From contig JACPTK010000085.1 in the NCBI GenBank assembly GCA_016192825.1, positions 1 through 64,000 of the forward strand: a stretch of DNA of 64,000 nt, in the 5' to 3' direction. Below are positions 26,241-35,871 of the stretch, in pieces. Position numbers and translations under genes: made by a program. Each line of letters opens with the position of its first letter. Position 1 is the first letter of the stretch. The notes beneath the pieces were generated by a model that saw only the letters and a list, made by a program, of their open reading frames with translations, was not told the DNA's origin and searched no databases. The stretch comes from Betaproteobacteria bacterium. Its GTDB lineage: Bacteria; Pseudomonadota; Gammaproteobacteria; Burkholderiales; SG8-41.

Positions 26241-26925
26241 CGCGATGGTGCGCTCCACGACCCAACGGATTTTGCCCAAGCCACTGCCATGAGGGGTGCG
26301 AGGCGAGCGATTTGGGTATCGATGCCATGCTCGGCCAGAAGCTCACGCAGGGGATCGGAGTCATAGGCGCGATCAGCCTGCACGAGCGCCAGTTTGCGTT
26401 TGGGCGCGCCGCGTTTACCCCCGATGGGGGGAACCGCCCGCACCAAGGGCAACAGTTGGGTCACGTCGTGGCGATTGGCGCCAGTGAGGATTATCGAAAG
26501 CGGGATACCTTGCGCATCCGTGAGAAGGTGGTGTTTGCTGCCCGCACGACGGCGATCGGTTGGGTTCGATCCACTTTTTTTCCCGCGCCCACCGCGCGTA
26601 TGGAAGAGCTGTCGGCCACCGCCCGCGAGAAGTCCAGTTGCTTGGCCCCGCGCAGCTCCGAGAGCAGCACCCGGTGCAGCCGGCTCCATACCCCGCGACG
26701 CTGCCAGTGCTTCAGCCGGCGCCAGCAGGTCATCACCGAGCCGCACCCCATCTCCTTGGGCAGCATCTCCCACGGAATGCCCGACCTCAATACAAACAGG
26801 ATGCCCGTGAGCACCCGACGGTCCTCCAGCGGCAGGCGCCCCGCATATCGCTTGCGCCTTCGCTTCTTCGGCAACAATGGCTCGATACGTACCCATAATG
26901 CGTCTTCGATCAACGGCTTCGGCAT
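26241..26925 (-). pseudogene. IS5/IS427-type transposase, frameshifted
   Basis: OrfA: MPKPLIEDALWVRIEPLLP, RRVLTGILFVLRSGIPWEML, then DSSSIRAVGAGKK. At 26575-26581 the transposase strand has seven A residues, where a -1 shift joins the second frame: SGSNPTDRRRAGSKHHLL, then GANRHDVTQL and ADRAYDSDPLRE (DDE-type catalytic region). A further, non-programmed frame break lies near 26290-26310 (IARLA versus GLGKIRWVVERT). With that break and the lost end it is presumed inactive. Confidence 0.8.
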
Positions 26926-27003
26926 CCACGTCCCTCCGGAACAGGCGATGCCTCACCGTACCAAGACCTTCATCAACGTACAAGCGTCATTTTGATAGGC
27001 GCT
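26241..27003 (-). mobile_element. Degenerate IS5-family element (IS427-like), 3' end lost
   Basis: The upstream end is probably near 27003 (reading GAGCGCCTATCAAAATGACG on the transposase strand). The other end has been lost: transposase coding stops at the conserved VVERTIA and merges with the membrane-protein remnant. Two-frame transposase organisation with a slippery A7 is typical of the IS427 group. No target duplication can be recognised because one end is missing. Confidence 0.75.
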
Positions 27004-27115
27004 CTAAAAAGATAAGATAAATGGTAATCTAACACGAGAAGTTTGGAGGGAGCGCCTCCCCCGATCGCCTGCCGTAGATGAACAAAAGGACAGCGCAAGC
27101 AATCAAGGTGAAAAC

Positions 27116-28099
27116 GTGAGCACAATACTCTCAACAGGGGCTGTGATAGCCGTCGGTGCGCTCGTGCTGGCCGCACCGCTCAGCGCGGCAAACGTCGCCG
27201 AGACCTACCCCAGCAAGCCAATTCGAGTCATCGTTGGACAAGGCCCGGGTGGGGCAACGGATCTCGTGGCGCGCGCACTGGCGCAGAAACTCTCCGAAAA
27301 TCTTGGCCAGCCGATCGTGGTCGACAACCGCACCGGCGCAGCCGGCAGCATTGCCGCCACGTTGGCCGCGAGGGCGACGCCGGACGGCTACACCGCGCTG
27401 GTGGTTCCGCGCGCTTACGCCATTAGCCCGAGCCTCTACAAGAAGCTGCCGTACGATCCACTCAAGGACCTGCAGCCCGTCACACAAATCGCAGAGGCGC
27501 CCTCAATAGTGCTGGTGAATCCGAATGTTCCCGCGAGATCGGTGAAGGAACTGATCGAACTGGCGCGTGCAAAGCCTAAAGAGCTTAACTTCGGATCGGG
27601 AGGCGTAGGCAGCGCGTCGCATCTCGCGGCGGAGCTTTTTTTGAGCATGGCAGGAATTGAAATAGTGCACGTGCCATTCAAGGGCACGGGTCCCGCGCTC
27701 GCGGAGGCAGTGGCAGGTCGGGTGCAGCTTGTCATCGGCAGCATCGTTTCCGGTTTACCCCATGCCAGGAGCGGCCGGTTAAGAGCGCTCGCCGTCACCA
27801 GCATCAAACGCTCGCCGATCTTGCCGGAGCTTCCGAGCGTTTCCGAGGCGGGCGTACCGGGCTACGTATATGGCAATTGGTACGGCATGCTGGTGCCGGC
27901 GGGAACCTCCAGGCGACTCGTGGTGGAGCTTCACCGTGAGACAGTGAAAGCGTTGAATGACGCCAAGCTCAAAGCGCTGCTTGCCGCCGACGGCGGTGAA
28001 GTTGTGGGCAGCACACCCGAGCAGTTTGGGGCTTTTCTCAGATCCGAAATGCTGCAATCCGAGAAGATCATCAAGAGCCGCGGGATTCATGTCAAATAA
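27116..28099 (+). CDS. Bug/TctC-family periplasmic binding protein
   Basis: 327 aa from a GTG start after CAAGGTGAAAAC. Signal peptide STGAVIAVGALVLAAPLSAA. Blocks: YPSKPIRVIVGQGPGGATD, DNRTGAAGSIAATLAA, TPDGYTALVVP, LPYDPLKDLQPVT, FGSGGVGSASHLAAELF, VPFKGTGPALAEAVAG and a C-terminal SEKIIKSRGI. It converges on the selenoprotein operon (155-bp gap) and has no other partner; a link to that operon's substrate is possible but unproven. Confidence 0.9.
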   Translation: MSTILSTGAVIAVGALVLAAPLSAANVAETYPSKPIRVIVGQGPGGATDLVARALAQKLSENLGQPIVVDNRTGAAGSIAATLAARATPDGYTALVVPRAYAISPSLYKKLPYDPLKDLQPVTQIAEAPSIVLVNPNVPARSVKELIELARAKPKELNFGSGGVGSASHLAAELFLSMAGIEIVHVPFKGTGPALAEAVAGRVQLVIGSIVSGLPHARSGRLRALAVTSIKRSPILPELPSVSEAGVPGYVYGNWYGMLVPAGTSRRLVVELHRETVKALNDAKLKALLAADGGEVVGSTPEQFGAFLRSEMLQSEKIIKSRGIHVK

Positions 28100-28254
28100 C
28101 GTCAATCTCACACGACGGCGGCTCGAACTTCCCTTGTAGGAACGGGATTCCCGGCCGGTCGAAAGCAAGCAAACCTCCCAGCGGGGACTGGCTGGCAGAA
28201 AGGTTCTTTGCAGAATCGGGCCAACGAAGCGGAGCGAGCGCCGTGGCCCGTGGG

Positions 28255-29271
28255 TCAACTCCCATGAATTAAACGTGTCATCGGCAACCCCGCTCCGATG
28301 TAGACGTCCTGGGGACCGGGACCCCCGGCGACGATGATGAGTATCTCGTCGGGACTCTTCGAGCGCCACACCGTGTCAGCGTCACCGCGACCCGCCGCAC
28401 GTTCTGCGGCGGCATACGCTTTTGCGAAGTAGGAGACGGGGAAGCGGGCGAGTTCCCACAGCCGCTCCTGAATATCACGCTTGCTAAGGCCGGCTTCATG
28501 CAGCGCCTGACTGTGATTGGCGCCGAGGAGCAACAGCACGCCGCCGCCACCGTACATGGGCGGCATGCTGGTTGCAATGTGACGCAGGATCTCATCGGGC
28601 CCTACCCCCTCGCCGCCAGAGAGATTGCAGAAGTTGGAGGCCCTGAAGACGGTGACGGTGCTTTGCCCGCGGGCAAACCCCCGGTCAACGTGGAATGGCA
28701 TCCAGGGGCTCGCTTCTTCATTTTCCCCACAGATGTACGAGTAGCGTAACGGCGAGCCGAAGCTCGCCGCCGAATAAACGCCCGGCAGGGCTCCGCCAAT
28801 ATTATTAAGAATGAGACGAATAGCGCGGCCAATCGTGGCGTTCGCGCGCCAGCCCGGGCCCAGGCAGCCGACACCGCAATTAATATCCAGCTTGCGCCGC
28901 ACCGGGCCGTTGATCAGCAGGAAAGGGGTCATGGCGTTAGTGCTGACCTGCATCGGCTCCAACGGGAACTGAGGATCGGTCAATCCTTCGACGGCGGCGA
29001 TCACGACCGGCATGTACTCCGGGCGGCAGCCCGCCATGATGGCGTTGACGGCAATCGCCTCGACCGTCGCCTCGCCCTTGCGCGGCGGGACAATTCCGAT
29101 CAGCTCATCAGCACGGCGGCCCGAAGCGGCGATAAACTGCTGCACATCCTCCAAGGTGGCAGGGATGATGGGGAGGCCATCGGTCCAGCCCTGGTCATAG
29201 GCGTGTTCATAGGCCCGCGCCAGCAGTTCTCTCACCGACCCGGCTTCAAAGTCCACATAGGAATGCGTCAC
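28255..29271 (-). CDS. UGSC-operon partner protein B (function unknown)
   Basis: 338 aa from GTG (AAGG ribosome site), 17 bp after the second selenoprotein gene. It is a paralogue of the protein at 30590: shared motifs are WTDGLPIIP, IMAGCRPEYMPV, INGPVRRKLDIN, GCLGPGWRANATIGR, ENEEASPW and VDRGF. It has no signal peptide or obvious membrane helix, and a Gly-rich segment (MYGGGGVLLLLGANHS, LIIVAGGPGP) that could bind a nucleotide or cofactor. No known catalytic domain is recognised. The fixed one-to-one pairing with a UGSC protein suggests that the two form a complex. Confidence 0.8.
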   Translation of the reverse strand: MTHSYVDFEAGSVRELLARAYEHAYDQGWTDGLPIIPATLEDVQQFIAASGRRADELIGIVPPRKGEATVEAIAVNAIMAGCRPEYMPVVIAAVEGLTDPQFPLEPMQVSTNAMTPFLLINGPVRRKLDINCGVGCLGPGWRANATIGRAIRLILNNIGGALPGVYSAASFGSPLRYSYICGENEEASPWMPFHVDRGFARGQSTVTVFRASNFCNLSGGEGVGPDEILRHIATSMPPMYGGGGVLLLLGANHSQALHEAGLSKRDIQERLWELARFPVSYFAKAYAAAERAAGRGDADTVWRSKSPDEILIIVAGGPGPQDVYIGAGLPMTRLIHGS

Positions 29272-29287
29272 GGGCGGGACCTTTTTC

Positions 29288-29941
29288 TTAAACTGGTACC
29301 GAAGAGCGCACGATGCCCTCCGGATGGATTTGCCGCTTTGCCACGTCCTTGAGCCGGCGCTCTATCTCGGCGGGCGGCAGGGTAAGACCATCGATTATCA
29401 TGGGCATCATCACTTCGACCCGTGCGCGAAGGGAGTCGGGATCGAGTCCCCGTACAGGGTTAGGCGTATCAACGATGACGACGTGTGGACACCCCTGCGT
29501 GGACGCCATGCGCCGCCCGAATTGCGTAAAAGTGTCCGTGGTGATCATTACCGCGGGGATGCCACGTTGTTCCATGGCGGGCGTGACGTGGCTACACCAC
29601 GTCGTGCAGGACCCTCAGTCGCCGCTGGCGACTATTACGACATCGGCGCGCCGCGCAAGATCGTCCAGCTGATCGCGCATGCCGTCGAGCAGTTTCCCCC
29701 CCTTGGTCATCGGCGCCACGTGCACAGGCGGTTCCATCACTACGCTCTTCACACGGCATTTTTCCTCAAGCAGCGCCCCGATAGTTTTTAGAAGGTGCAC
29801 AGCGGCAGGGCGCCAGTTTGGTAGCAGTCCCACGACCTTACCCTCGAGGTTGGCGGGCCGGGGGGCGAGCGAAGCGCCAGCCGCTTTCTCGTCAAGATAA
29901 ACAGGTAGCGGAGAAAACATTCTCAATCTTAAGGAAGACAT
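29288..29941 (-). CDS. UGSC-family selenoprotein 2 (in-frame TGA = Sec109)
   Basis: 217 codons from an ATG 8 bp after AAAGGAA. TGA at 29615-29617 lies in ASGD-U-GSCTTWCSHVTPA, and the frame stays open on both sides: VYLDEKAAGASLAPRP and GKVVGLLPNWRP before, QRGIPAVMITTDTF and GLDPDSLRARVEVMMP after. The U-G-S-C redox-type motif is the hallmark of the known UGSC (seleno)protein family of unknown function. A perfect hairpin starts 12 nt after the TGA (29585-29603), as required for a bacterial SECIS. Without Sec insertion only a 108-aa product would be made. A paralogue lies just upstream at 30032. Confidence 0.85.
29585..29603 (-). promoter_or_regulatory. SECIS-like hairpin of selenoprotein 2
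   Basis: On the coding strand: GACGTGG, loop TGTAG, CCACGTC (7-bp perfect stem). The loop starts 19 nt after the TGA, within the 16-37 nt window known for bacterial SECIS elements, and contains G-U. It lies entirely inside the coding sequence, as expected for SelB-dependent decoding. Confidence 0.7.
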
Positions 29942-30031
29942 AACACATTCCTTTCTCGGAAAAGTTCTGGCGTTTGCTTTAACAAAGCTACCACAAGAAG
30001 AAAACAAGCGGGCAAAAGCTTTCTTCCTCCT

Positions 30032-30556
30032 TCAATTCGATTGCGTCAGCTGTCTGACGATTTCATCCGTATGCCCGAGGGTGATCCTGCTCAGGTCTTC
30101 CTTGCTCAGGTAATTAATCGGATGTGGCAACTCGATGCACGCGTGTCCGGCCATGCCCTTGCCCCGGTACTGGTGCTCGAGCGCGTTGCGGAAGGCAGAA
30201 GTGATGACGATGGTCGTCGGAATGCCGCGCTTTTCCAGCTCAACGGAAGTGTGCACACTGCACACTGTGCAGGAACCTCACGCGCCGACGGCGCAGATCA
30301 CGATGTCGCACTTTCGGGCCATCTCCTCTATGGTTTCCATTGGAGCCGGCTTCGAATAATGAATCCCCCGGAAATTTAGCGTCTCCTTCACGCCATGGCG
30401 ATGCTTAAGCTCCGCGCCCACCGCTTCGAGAATGATGTCGGCCTGTTCCTTGGTATTGTCGTAGAGACCGATGACCTTCCCGGCCAAGCTGCGCGGCCGC
30501 GGGGCCGGGGATATGTTCGTGGCCGCGCTCACGGATGGATCATAGAACGTGCTCAT
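30032..30556 (-). CDS. UGSC-family selenoprotein 1 (in-frame TGA = Sec93)
   Basis: 174 codons from an ATG after GAGGCGAGAGCC. TGA at 30278-30280 sits in AVGA-U-GSCTVCSVHTS. The frame before (GKVIGLYDNTKEQADIILEA, MARKCDIVICAVGA) and after (EKRGIPTTIVITSAFRN, GMAGHACIELPHPINYL) aligns with selenoprotein 2 (RGIP, IV/MITT, F). The U-G-S-C motif suggests a redox or selenol-nucleophile centre. A SECIS-like hairpin begins 13 nt after the TGA. It follows the partner protein gene (30590) by 33 bp. UGA readthrough requires SelA, SelB, SelC and SelD encoded elsewhere in the genome. Confidence 0.87.
30249..30265 (-). promoter_or_regulatory. SECIS-like hairpin of selenoprotein 1
   Basis: On the coding strand: GTGTGCA, loop GTG, TGCACAC (7-bp perfect stem). 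The loop starts 20 nt after the TGA. The stem sequence differs from that of selenoprotein 2 while spacing and stem length are the same, as expected for a structure kept by selection rather than by simple recent duplication. Confidence 0.7.
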
Positions 30557-30589
30557 GGCTCTCGCCTCGCTATCCAGTTAGGGTTGGGA

Positions 30590-31633
30590 TCACACTTCAT
30601 AAGCGATGGATACACCGCGCGTTGTTTCGTTCCAGCCATGCATTACCGCCGTGGAGGTGCCCGGTCTTCCGCCGGCGACTATGAGAAAGAGCCGGCTAGG
30701 CTCTTGTATCGTCGGCACCCAGCAGTTGTCATCGTAGGGGTCGACCTTGGTGACGTAGCGGTTCAGTCGTTCGATGCGCCACAGCCCGCCCTGCTTGAGT
30801 TCACCGACTCGCTTTCCGGCTTTCTCGCGAAGCAGCTGATGGACCTCCGCTTTCGACATCCCCGCCTTGGCATAGTTGTCCGCGATACCCGGGGCAAGCG
30901 CCACCACCATGTCCGTCGCCCGCCACGCGTTCATGCCTCCCATGTTAGCCATGCAGTCCGTGGTAGCGAGATGCAGGCGCTGCGGGTCGTCGTTAGTGTC
31001 GTCGTGCGCAAGTTGCGGGTTGTCGCATTGCACGGCCGTGACGACGTCCTGCTCCGCCCGAAACCCGCGGTCGACCGAAAGCGGCTTCCACGGGCTGTCC
31101 TCCTCGTTTTCGCGGATGCAGTACGAGTAGCGTGCCGGAGCGCCGAAGCAGCTGAATGACGCGCTGGAATAGCCGCCCCCGACGTTGTAAAGGATCAGGC
31201 GCACGCTGCGGCCGATGGTTGCGTTGGCACGGTGGCCCGGGCCGAAACACCCGCGCGCGCCGTTGATCCCGATCTTCCGCGCATACGGGCCGTTGAAAAT
31301 CAACAGCGGCGCCACGCCATGTAAGGTGGTTTGCACGCCCTGCATGTTGAGTTTCTCGTCGAGAATCGCCTGCATGCCCCCAATGATGACCGGCATGTAC
31401 TCCGGCCGCGCCCCCGCCATGACTGCGTGCTCGGCGACCCGGCGCACCGTCAGCGGCTCCGAATTGGGCGGCACGAGCCCGAGTTCCTCATTGGGGTCAC
31501 GCCGCGTACCCTTCAGCATGGCGGCCACGAGCTCGGCCGTTGGGGGCACGACAGGCAGGCCGTCCGCCCACGGCTTCGAGTAAAAATACTCGATGGCGTC
31601 GTATACCGAACCCGTCAATCCGCCGAGCGGCAT
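30590..31633 (-). CDS. UGSC-operon partner protein A (function unknown)
   Basis: 347 aa from MPLGGLTGSVYDAIEY; this ATG has an AGGGGAGAG ribosome site, so it is preferred over one 12 codons upstream. A paralogue of the protein at 28255 with motifs WADGLPVVP, VMAGARPEYMPV, FNGPYARKIGIN, GCFGPGHRANATIGR, ENEEDSPW and VDRGF. It ends with LFLIVAGGRPGTSTA, also seen in the paralogue. No known enzyme motif. First gene of the operon: partner A, UGSC 1, UGSC 2, partner B. The symmetrical order suggests duplication of a two-gene unit. Confidence 0.8.
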   Translation of the reverse strand: MPLGGLTGSVYDAIEYFYSKPWADGLPVVPPTAELVAAMLKGTRRDPNEELGLVPPNSEPLTVRRVAEHAVMAGARPEYMPVIIGGMQAILDEKLNMQGVQTTLHGVAPLLIFNGPYARKIGINGARGCFGPGHRANATIGRSVRLILYNVGGGYSSASFSCFGAPARYSYCIRENEEDSPWKPLSVDRGFRAEQDVVTAVQCDNPQLAHDDTNDDPQRLHLATTDCMANMGGMNAWRATDMVVALAPGIADNYAKAGMSKAEVHQLLREKAGKRVGELKQGGLWRIERLNRYVTKVDPYDDNCWVPTIQEPSRLFLIVAGGRPGTSTAVMHGWNETTRGVSIAYEV

Positions 31634-31731
31634 CACTCTCTCCCCTGTTTCAGCCGTCAATATCAGCATCGGAAGTGAAGTTCATCACGATAGTACAAGG
31701 GGTCAGGTCCCGCCTCTTGCCCACCTCCAGC

Positions 31732-31998
31732 TCATGCCACCAGCTTGATTCCCCGCCGCGCTTCTTCCAGGTCGTAGTCGGCCTGCAGTCCCATCCAGAA
31801 CTGCTCCGAAGTGCCGAAATGCTTCGCAAGCCGGATCGCGGTATCGGCGGTGATGCCGCGTTTGCCGAGCACGATCTCGTTGATGCGCCGCGGCGGCACG
31901 CCGATCACGCGCGCGATGGCGTTCTGGCTGAGATCCATCGGCTTGAGGAATTCCTCGAGCAGGACCTTGCCGGGGTGGATGTTACGCAGTCGTTTCAT
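31732..31998 (-). CDS. higA: HigA-family antitoxin (XRE, HTH)
   Basis: 88 aa beginning [20 protein letters not shown]. The helix-turn-helix is [20 protein letters not shown], followed by [20 protein letters not shown] and [14 protein letters not shown], the standard HigA pattern. It neutralises the HigB mRNA nuclease and represses its own promoter. It follows the interrupted higB by 9 bp. The antitoxin appears intact although the toxin is not. Confidence 0.92.
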   Translation of the reverse strand: MKRLRNIHPGKVLLEEFLKPMDLSQNAIARVIGVPPRRINEIVLGKRGITADTAIRLAKHFGTSEQFWMGLQADYDLEEARRGIKLVA

Positions 31999-32007
31999 TC
32001 CGGTTCC

Positions 32008-32289
32008 TCAATGATAGTCAACGATTTCCACTTCGCTTGCCTGACCATTCGCGAAACGGAAGCGGATTTGCCACTGGTCGTTGATGCGAATGCAGTACTG
32101 CCCCGCCCGGCCGCCCTTCAGCGCTTCAAGCCGGTTGGCCGGCGGCACACGCAAATCGGCACTCACCCGCGCGTTATTGATCATCCGCAACTTGCGCCGG
32201 GCGATTTGCTGGATCTATTGCGGCAAGTGGCGCGAGAATTCGCCGTGCCAGATACGCTCCGTCTCGCGGTCCCCGAAGCTGGAAATCAC
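32008..32289 (-). pseudogene. higB: HigB-family toxin with an amber codon at position 25
   Basis: From GTG (32289) the frame reads VISSFGDRETERIWHGEFSR, HLPQ, then TAG (32215-32217), then IQQIARRKLRMINNARVSAD, LRVPPANRLEALKGGRAGQY and WQIRFRF to VEIVDYH. Everything else matches full-length HigB of about 92 aa. The internal Met (32190) could start only a 60-aa fragment without the N-terminal part. Probably inactivated, leaving an orphan HigA; amber suppression or a sequencing error cannot be excluded. Confidence 0.8.
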
Positions 32290-32366
32290 ATGCCGATTAT
32301 AACGCTTCCCGTTATAGAAGGGAAGCCGCTATGGCCGAGCCCCCTAACCCCCGCGATTGCGCTACC

Positions 32367-32476
32367 GAACCGGGGTCGGACCAACGCAACGCATTGAAGA
32401 AAATATCGAAGCCCCGTATTAGGGCCGCCGAAGAGGCTTAGAGCCGCATTTTTCGGGGCAAAACGCCCGTTCTAGG
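32367..32476. repeat. Dispersed intergenic repeat, family A (copy 5)
   Basis: Full copy: GAACCGGGGTCGGACCAACG, GAAGCCCCGTATTAGGG and the palindromic end AGGCTTAGAGCCGC ... GGGGCAAAACGCCCGTTCTA. The remaining part of the 32290-32817 gap holds GTGATTCGTGAATCGTGATT-type units (32561-32592) and a pyrimidine-rich stretch, with no gene until the ribosome site of the molybdoenzyme operon. Confidence 0.75.
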
Positions 32477-32817
32477 CAGAGCGCAATCAACTGCTGAGCC
32501 AATACGACCGAGAGCGTTAATTTGAACCACCCCTGGCGTTGTCTTCGCGTTCCTTGATAAGGCGTGATTCGTGAATCGTGATTCGTGATTCGCCCCGTTT
32601 CCTTTCCTTGGTGTCCTTCGCGGTGAGATTGTTGTTCTCCTTCGCGGCCATCCTCACCCCCGCCCCTCCATCCCTCACCCCCCATCCTTCCGCGAACGCA
32701 TGCTCGTCTGTCTCGACTGTAGATTGCCGGCTGATAGCTCACAGCCCGCTTTGATCTACATCAAGTCGCCCCGCTAACGCGAGGCATAGCATTTCGAGGG
32801 AACGGAGGAGGAAAACG

Positions 32818-35800
32818 ATGAGCGTCGCGACGCTGAAGTTCTCGGGGCTGCTCTACGGGTTGTATCTGGCATTGAGAGTGCAGGCGCTGCGCTATCCGCA
32901 CTTGCGCGAGCGCCTCAAGGAAAAGAACTTCACCTGCCAGATCAGGACCTTCGACGGTTCGGCAGGCCGCGTCTTTACGTTCAAGAACGGGATTGTCACA
33001 TCGCGCAGTGGCGTCGACCCCGCGGCCGCCATCTGCATCTCGGTCGCGTCGGCGGCGCTCGGGGCGCGCCTGTTCGTCCCCTGGGTCGACCAGCTCGAGC
33101 GGGTCGAGGCGATGAAGAATTTCGACTTCAAGGCCGAGGGCCCCGACGAGCTCATCGTCTGGTTCACGCAGACGATGATGATGATCCGCTCGGCGGGCTG
33201 GGAGTACGGCGTGCAGTTGCCCGGCGGGACGACACGCTACTGCACCAACAACAACGGCGGCCCGCTGTTCGTCTACGTCAAGGACGGGAAAGTGGTGCGC
33301 GTGACGCCGCTCGTGTTCGACCAGACGGACGCGCAGCCGTGGACCATCAATGCACGCGGCAAGAGCTTCACGCCGCCGCACCAGGCGACGGCGGCCACCC
33401 ATGCGCTGTGCGCCCGGTCCATCCTGTATTCGCCGGACCGGATCCTGCATCCGATGAAGCGCGTGGACTTCGATCCGAAGGGCGCGCGCAACCAGAAAAA
33501 CCGCGGCATTTCCGGCTACGAGCGCATCAGCTGGGACGAGGCGCTCGACATCGTGTCGGGCGAGATCAGGCGCTGCAAGCGCGACTACGGCCAGGGCGCG
33601 ATCCTCTGCAACCACGGCTCGCACCACACCTGGGGCAATATCGGCTACTACATCAGCGCGGCCAACAAGTTCTTCAACATGATCGGCAGCACGAAAGTGG
33701 TGCACAACCCGGACAGCTGGGAAGGCTGGTACTGGGGCGCGATGCATCACTACGGCTACAGCATGCGGCTCGGCCAGACGGAAACGTACAGCACGGTCGA
33801 GGACCTGCTGAAGGAGGCCGAGATGGTCGTGTTCTGGGCCGCCGACCCCGAGACCACGAGCGGCTCGTACGCAGCCTACGAAGGCACCATCCGCCGGATG
33901 TGGCTGCACGAGCTCGGCATCGAGATGGTGCATATCGATCCTTACCTCAATCACACCGCGGCATTCCACGGCGGGAAATGGTTCGCGCCCAAGCCGGGGA
34001 CCGATACGGCGATGGCGCTCGCGCTCGCGCACGTATGGATTACCGAGGGCCTCTACGACAGGAAGTTCGTCGCCGAGCGCTGTGTCGGATTCGAGAAGTG
34101 GCGCGACTATCTCCTCGGCAAGGAAGACGGTGTGCCGAAGACGCCGGAGTGGCAGGAAACGGAGACCGGAGTACCGGCAAAGGATGTGCGGGCGCTGGCG
34201 CGGCGCTGGGGCACGAGGAAAACCTACCTGGGGGCCGGCGGCTGGGGCAACGGCCACGGCGGCGCGTGCCGCTCCGCGACCGGCATTCAGTGGGCGCGCG
34301 CGCTCGCCTGCCTGCTGGCGATGCAGGGAATGGGCCGGCCCGGAGTGAATTTCGGCCACCTGCAATGGGGCACGCCCATCGACGTGCATTTCTATTTCCC
34401 CGGCTACGCCGACGGCGGCGTTTCCGGCGACATCGAGGGCACCGGCATGCCCATCAGTCTCTACCTGAGGATGCCGCAGCTGCCAACGTTCAATCCTTCG
34501 ACGCAGAAAGTGCCCCGGCTGCAGATTCCGGAGGCGATACTCGAAGGCAAGGCCGAGGGCTATCCCTGGAACGGCAAGACGATCGAGGGCCAGTTCAGGA
34601 AATTCAGCTACCCCGAGCCCGGTCACTCGCCGATCCGCATGTTCTACAAGTACGGCGGCGCCTCGATCGGAACCATGTCGGAGACCAACCGCTACGTGCA
34701 CGCCTACCGCACCGAGAAACTCGACTTCGTGGTCAACCAGTCGATCTGGCTCGAGGGCGAGGCGAAGTTCGCGGACGTGATTCTGCCGGCGTGCACGCAG
34801 CTCGAGCGCTGGGACATCAGCGAGTTCGCCGGCATCGGCGGCTACGCCCTGCACGGCCAGACCCAGATGAACCACCGCGTCGTGGTGATGCAGCACAAGT
34901 GCATCGCGCCGCTCGGTGAATCGCAGTCCGATTTCTGGATCTTCCAGCAGCTCGCGAGCCGGCTCGGCCTCGGCGCCTATTTCTCGGAAGGCATGACCGA
35001 GCTCGACTGGGTGAAGCGGCTGTTCGAGGCTTCCGACCTGCCGAAGCACATCTCCTGGAGGCGATTCCTCAAGAAAGGCTATTTCGTCGTGCCGCCGCTT
35101 CCGGAGGGCAAGCGGGACCCGGTGTCGCTGCGCTGGTTCTACGAGGGGCGAAAGAAGGACGTGCCCGAGCCGCATCCGCTGCCGGGCGATTACGGCGAGC
35201 GGTTCATGCACGGGCTGCAAACGCAGTCCGGGAAGTTCGAGTTCGAATGCTCGAGCCTGAAGCGCTTCGACGCCGGCGACCCCGAGCGCCCGCCGATCGT
35301 CAAATACCTGCGTTCATGGGAGGGACCCGGCACGGAGCTCTACGAGCGCTATCCCCTGCAGCTCATTTCGCCGCATTCGCGCTTTTCCTATCACACGCTC
35401 GCGGACGGCAAGGACTGCTCGATCAATGACATCAAGGAGCACCGTGTGCTCGTGCAGGGGTACTACTACTGGGTGCTGCGCATGAATGCGCAGGACGCGT
35501 CGGAGCGCGGCATCAAGGAGCACGATCTGGTGAAAATCTACAACGATCGCGGCGCGGTGGTCTGCGCCGCGCACCTCACCGAGCGGCTGCCGCGCGGCGT
35601 GGTGCACGCCTACGAGTCCTCGGCGTGCTACGACCCGCTCGGCGAGCCGGGCTACTCGCTCGACCGCGGCGGCTGCATCAACCAGCTCACGCCGAAGCGG
35701 TCGATCGCGAAGCAGGTGACCGGAACGGCGGCCAATTCGTGCCTGGTGCAGATGGTGCCGTGGAACGGCCTGCCGCATCGGGTCGGCGCCACCGCCGAGC

Positions 35801-35862
35801 CCGCGGCCGCCAAGGCGGCCGCAAGCACCGTGGCGGCGCGGCAGCCCGTCATGGCGAAATAG
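32818..35862 (+). CDS. Pyrogallol-phloroglucinol transhydroxylase-like large subunit with N-terminal SCP2-like domain
   Basis: 1014 aa. Residues 1-135 form an SCP2-like domain ([36 protein letters not shown]). From about 140 the protein follows the alpha subunit of Pelobacter transhydroxylase: [54 protein letters not shown] (Ser is the molybdenum ligand in that family), [26 protein letters not shown] and [17 protein letters not shown]. There is no N-terminal Fe-S cysteine motif, as in the known enzyme. The expected role is a molybdopterin-dependent hydroxyl transfer between phenols, non-redox overall. The SCP2 fusion is unusual. Ribosome site GGAGGAGGAAAACG. Confidence 0.85.
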   Translation: MSVATLKFSGLLYGLYLALRVQALRYPHLRERLKEKNFTCQIRTFDGSAGRVFTFKNGIVTSRSGVDPAAAICISVASAALGARLFVPWVDQLERVEAMKNFDFKAEGPDELIVWFTQTMMMIRSAGWEYGVQLPGGTTRYCTNNNGGPLFVYVKDGKVVRVTPLVFDQTDAQPWTINARGKSFTPPHQATAATHALCARSILYSPDRILHPMKRVDFDPKGARNQKNRGISGYERISWDEALDIVSGEIRRCKRDYGQGAILCNHGSHHTWGNIGYYISAANKFFNMIGSTKVVHNPDSWEGWYWGAMHHYGYSMRLGQTETYSTVEDLLKEAEMVVFWAADPETTSGSYAAYEGTIRRMWLHELGIEMVHIDPYLNHTAAFHGGKWFAPKPGTDTAMALALAHVWITEGLYDRKFVAERCVGFEKWRDYLLGKEDGVPKTPEWQETETGVPAKDVRALARRWGTRKTYLGAGGWGNGHGGACRSATGIQWARALACLLAMQGMGRPGVNFGHLQWGTPIDVHFYFPGYADGGVSGDIEGTGMPISLYLRMPQLPTFNPSTQKVPRLQIPEAILEGKAEGYPWNGKTIEGQFRKFSYPEPGHSPIRMFYKYGGASIGTMSETNRYVHAYRTEKLDFVVNQSIWLEGEAKFADVILPACTQLERWDISEFAGIGGYALHGQTQMNHRVVVMQHKCIAPLGESQSDFWIFQQLASRLGLGAYFSEGMTELDWVKRLFEASDLPKHISWRRFLKKGYFVVPPLPEGKRDPVSLRWFYEGRKKDVPEPHPLPGDYGERFMHGLQTQSGKFEFECSSLKRFDAGDPERPPIVKYLRSWEGPGTELYERYPLQLISPHSRFSYHTLADGKDCSINDIKEHRVLVQGYYYWVLRMNAQDASERGIKEHDLVKIYNDRGAVVCAAHLTERLPRGVVHAYESSACYDPLGEPGYSLDRGGCINQLTPKRSIAKQVTGTAANSCLVQMVPWNGLPHRVGATAEPAAAKAAASTVAARQPVMAK

Positions 35863-35871
35863 GCAGCGGCC

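Noticed and set aside
32761-35220. Long open frame on the minus strand (819 codons) opposite the transhydroxylase-like gene
   Set aside because: Mirror of a GC-rich coding strand; His/Arg/Val-rich composition and no domain, while the plus strand encodes a clear enzyme.
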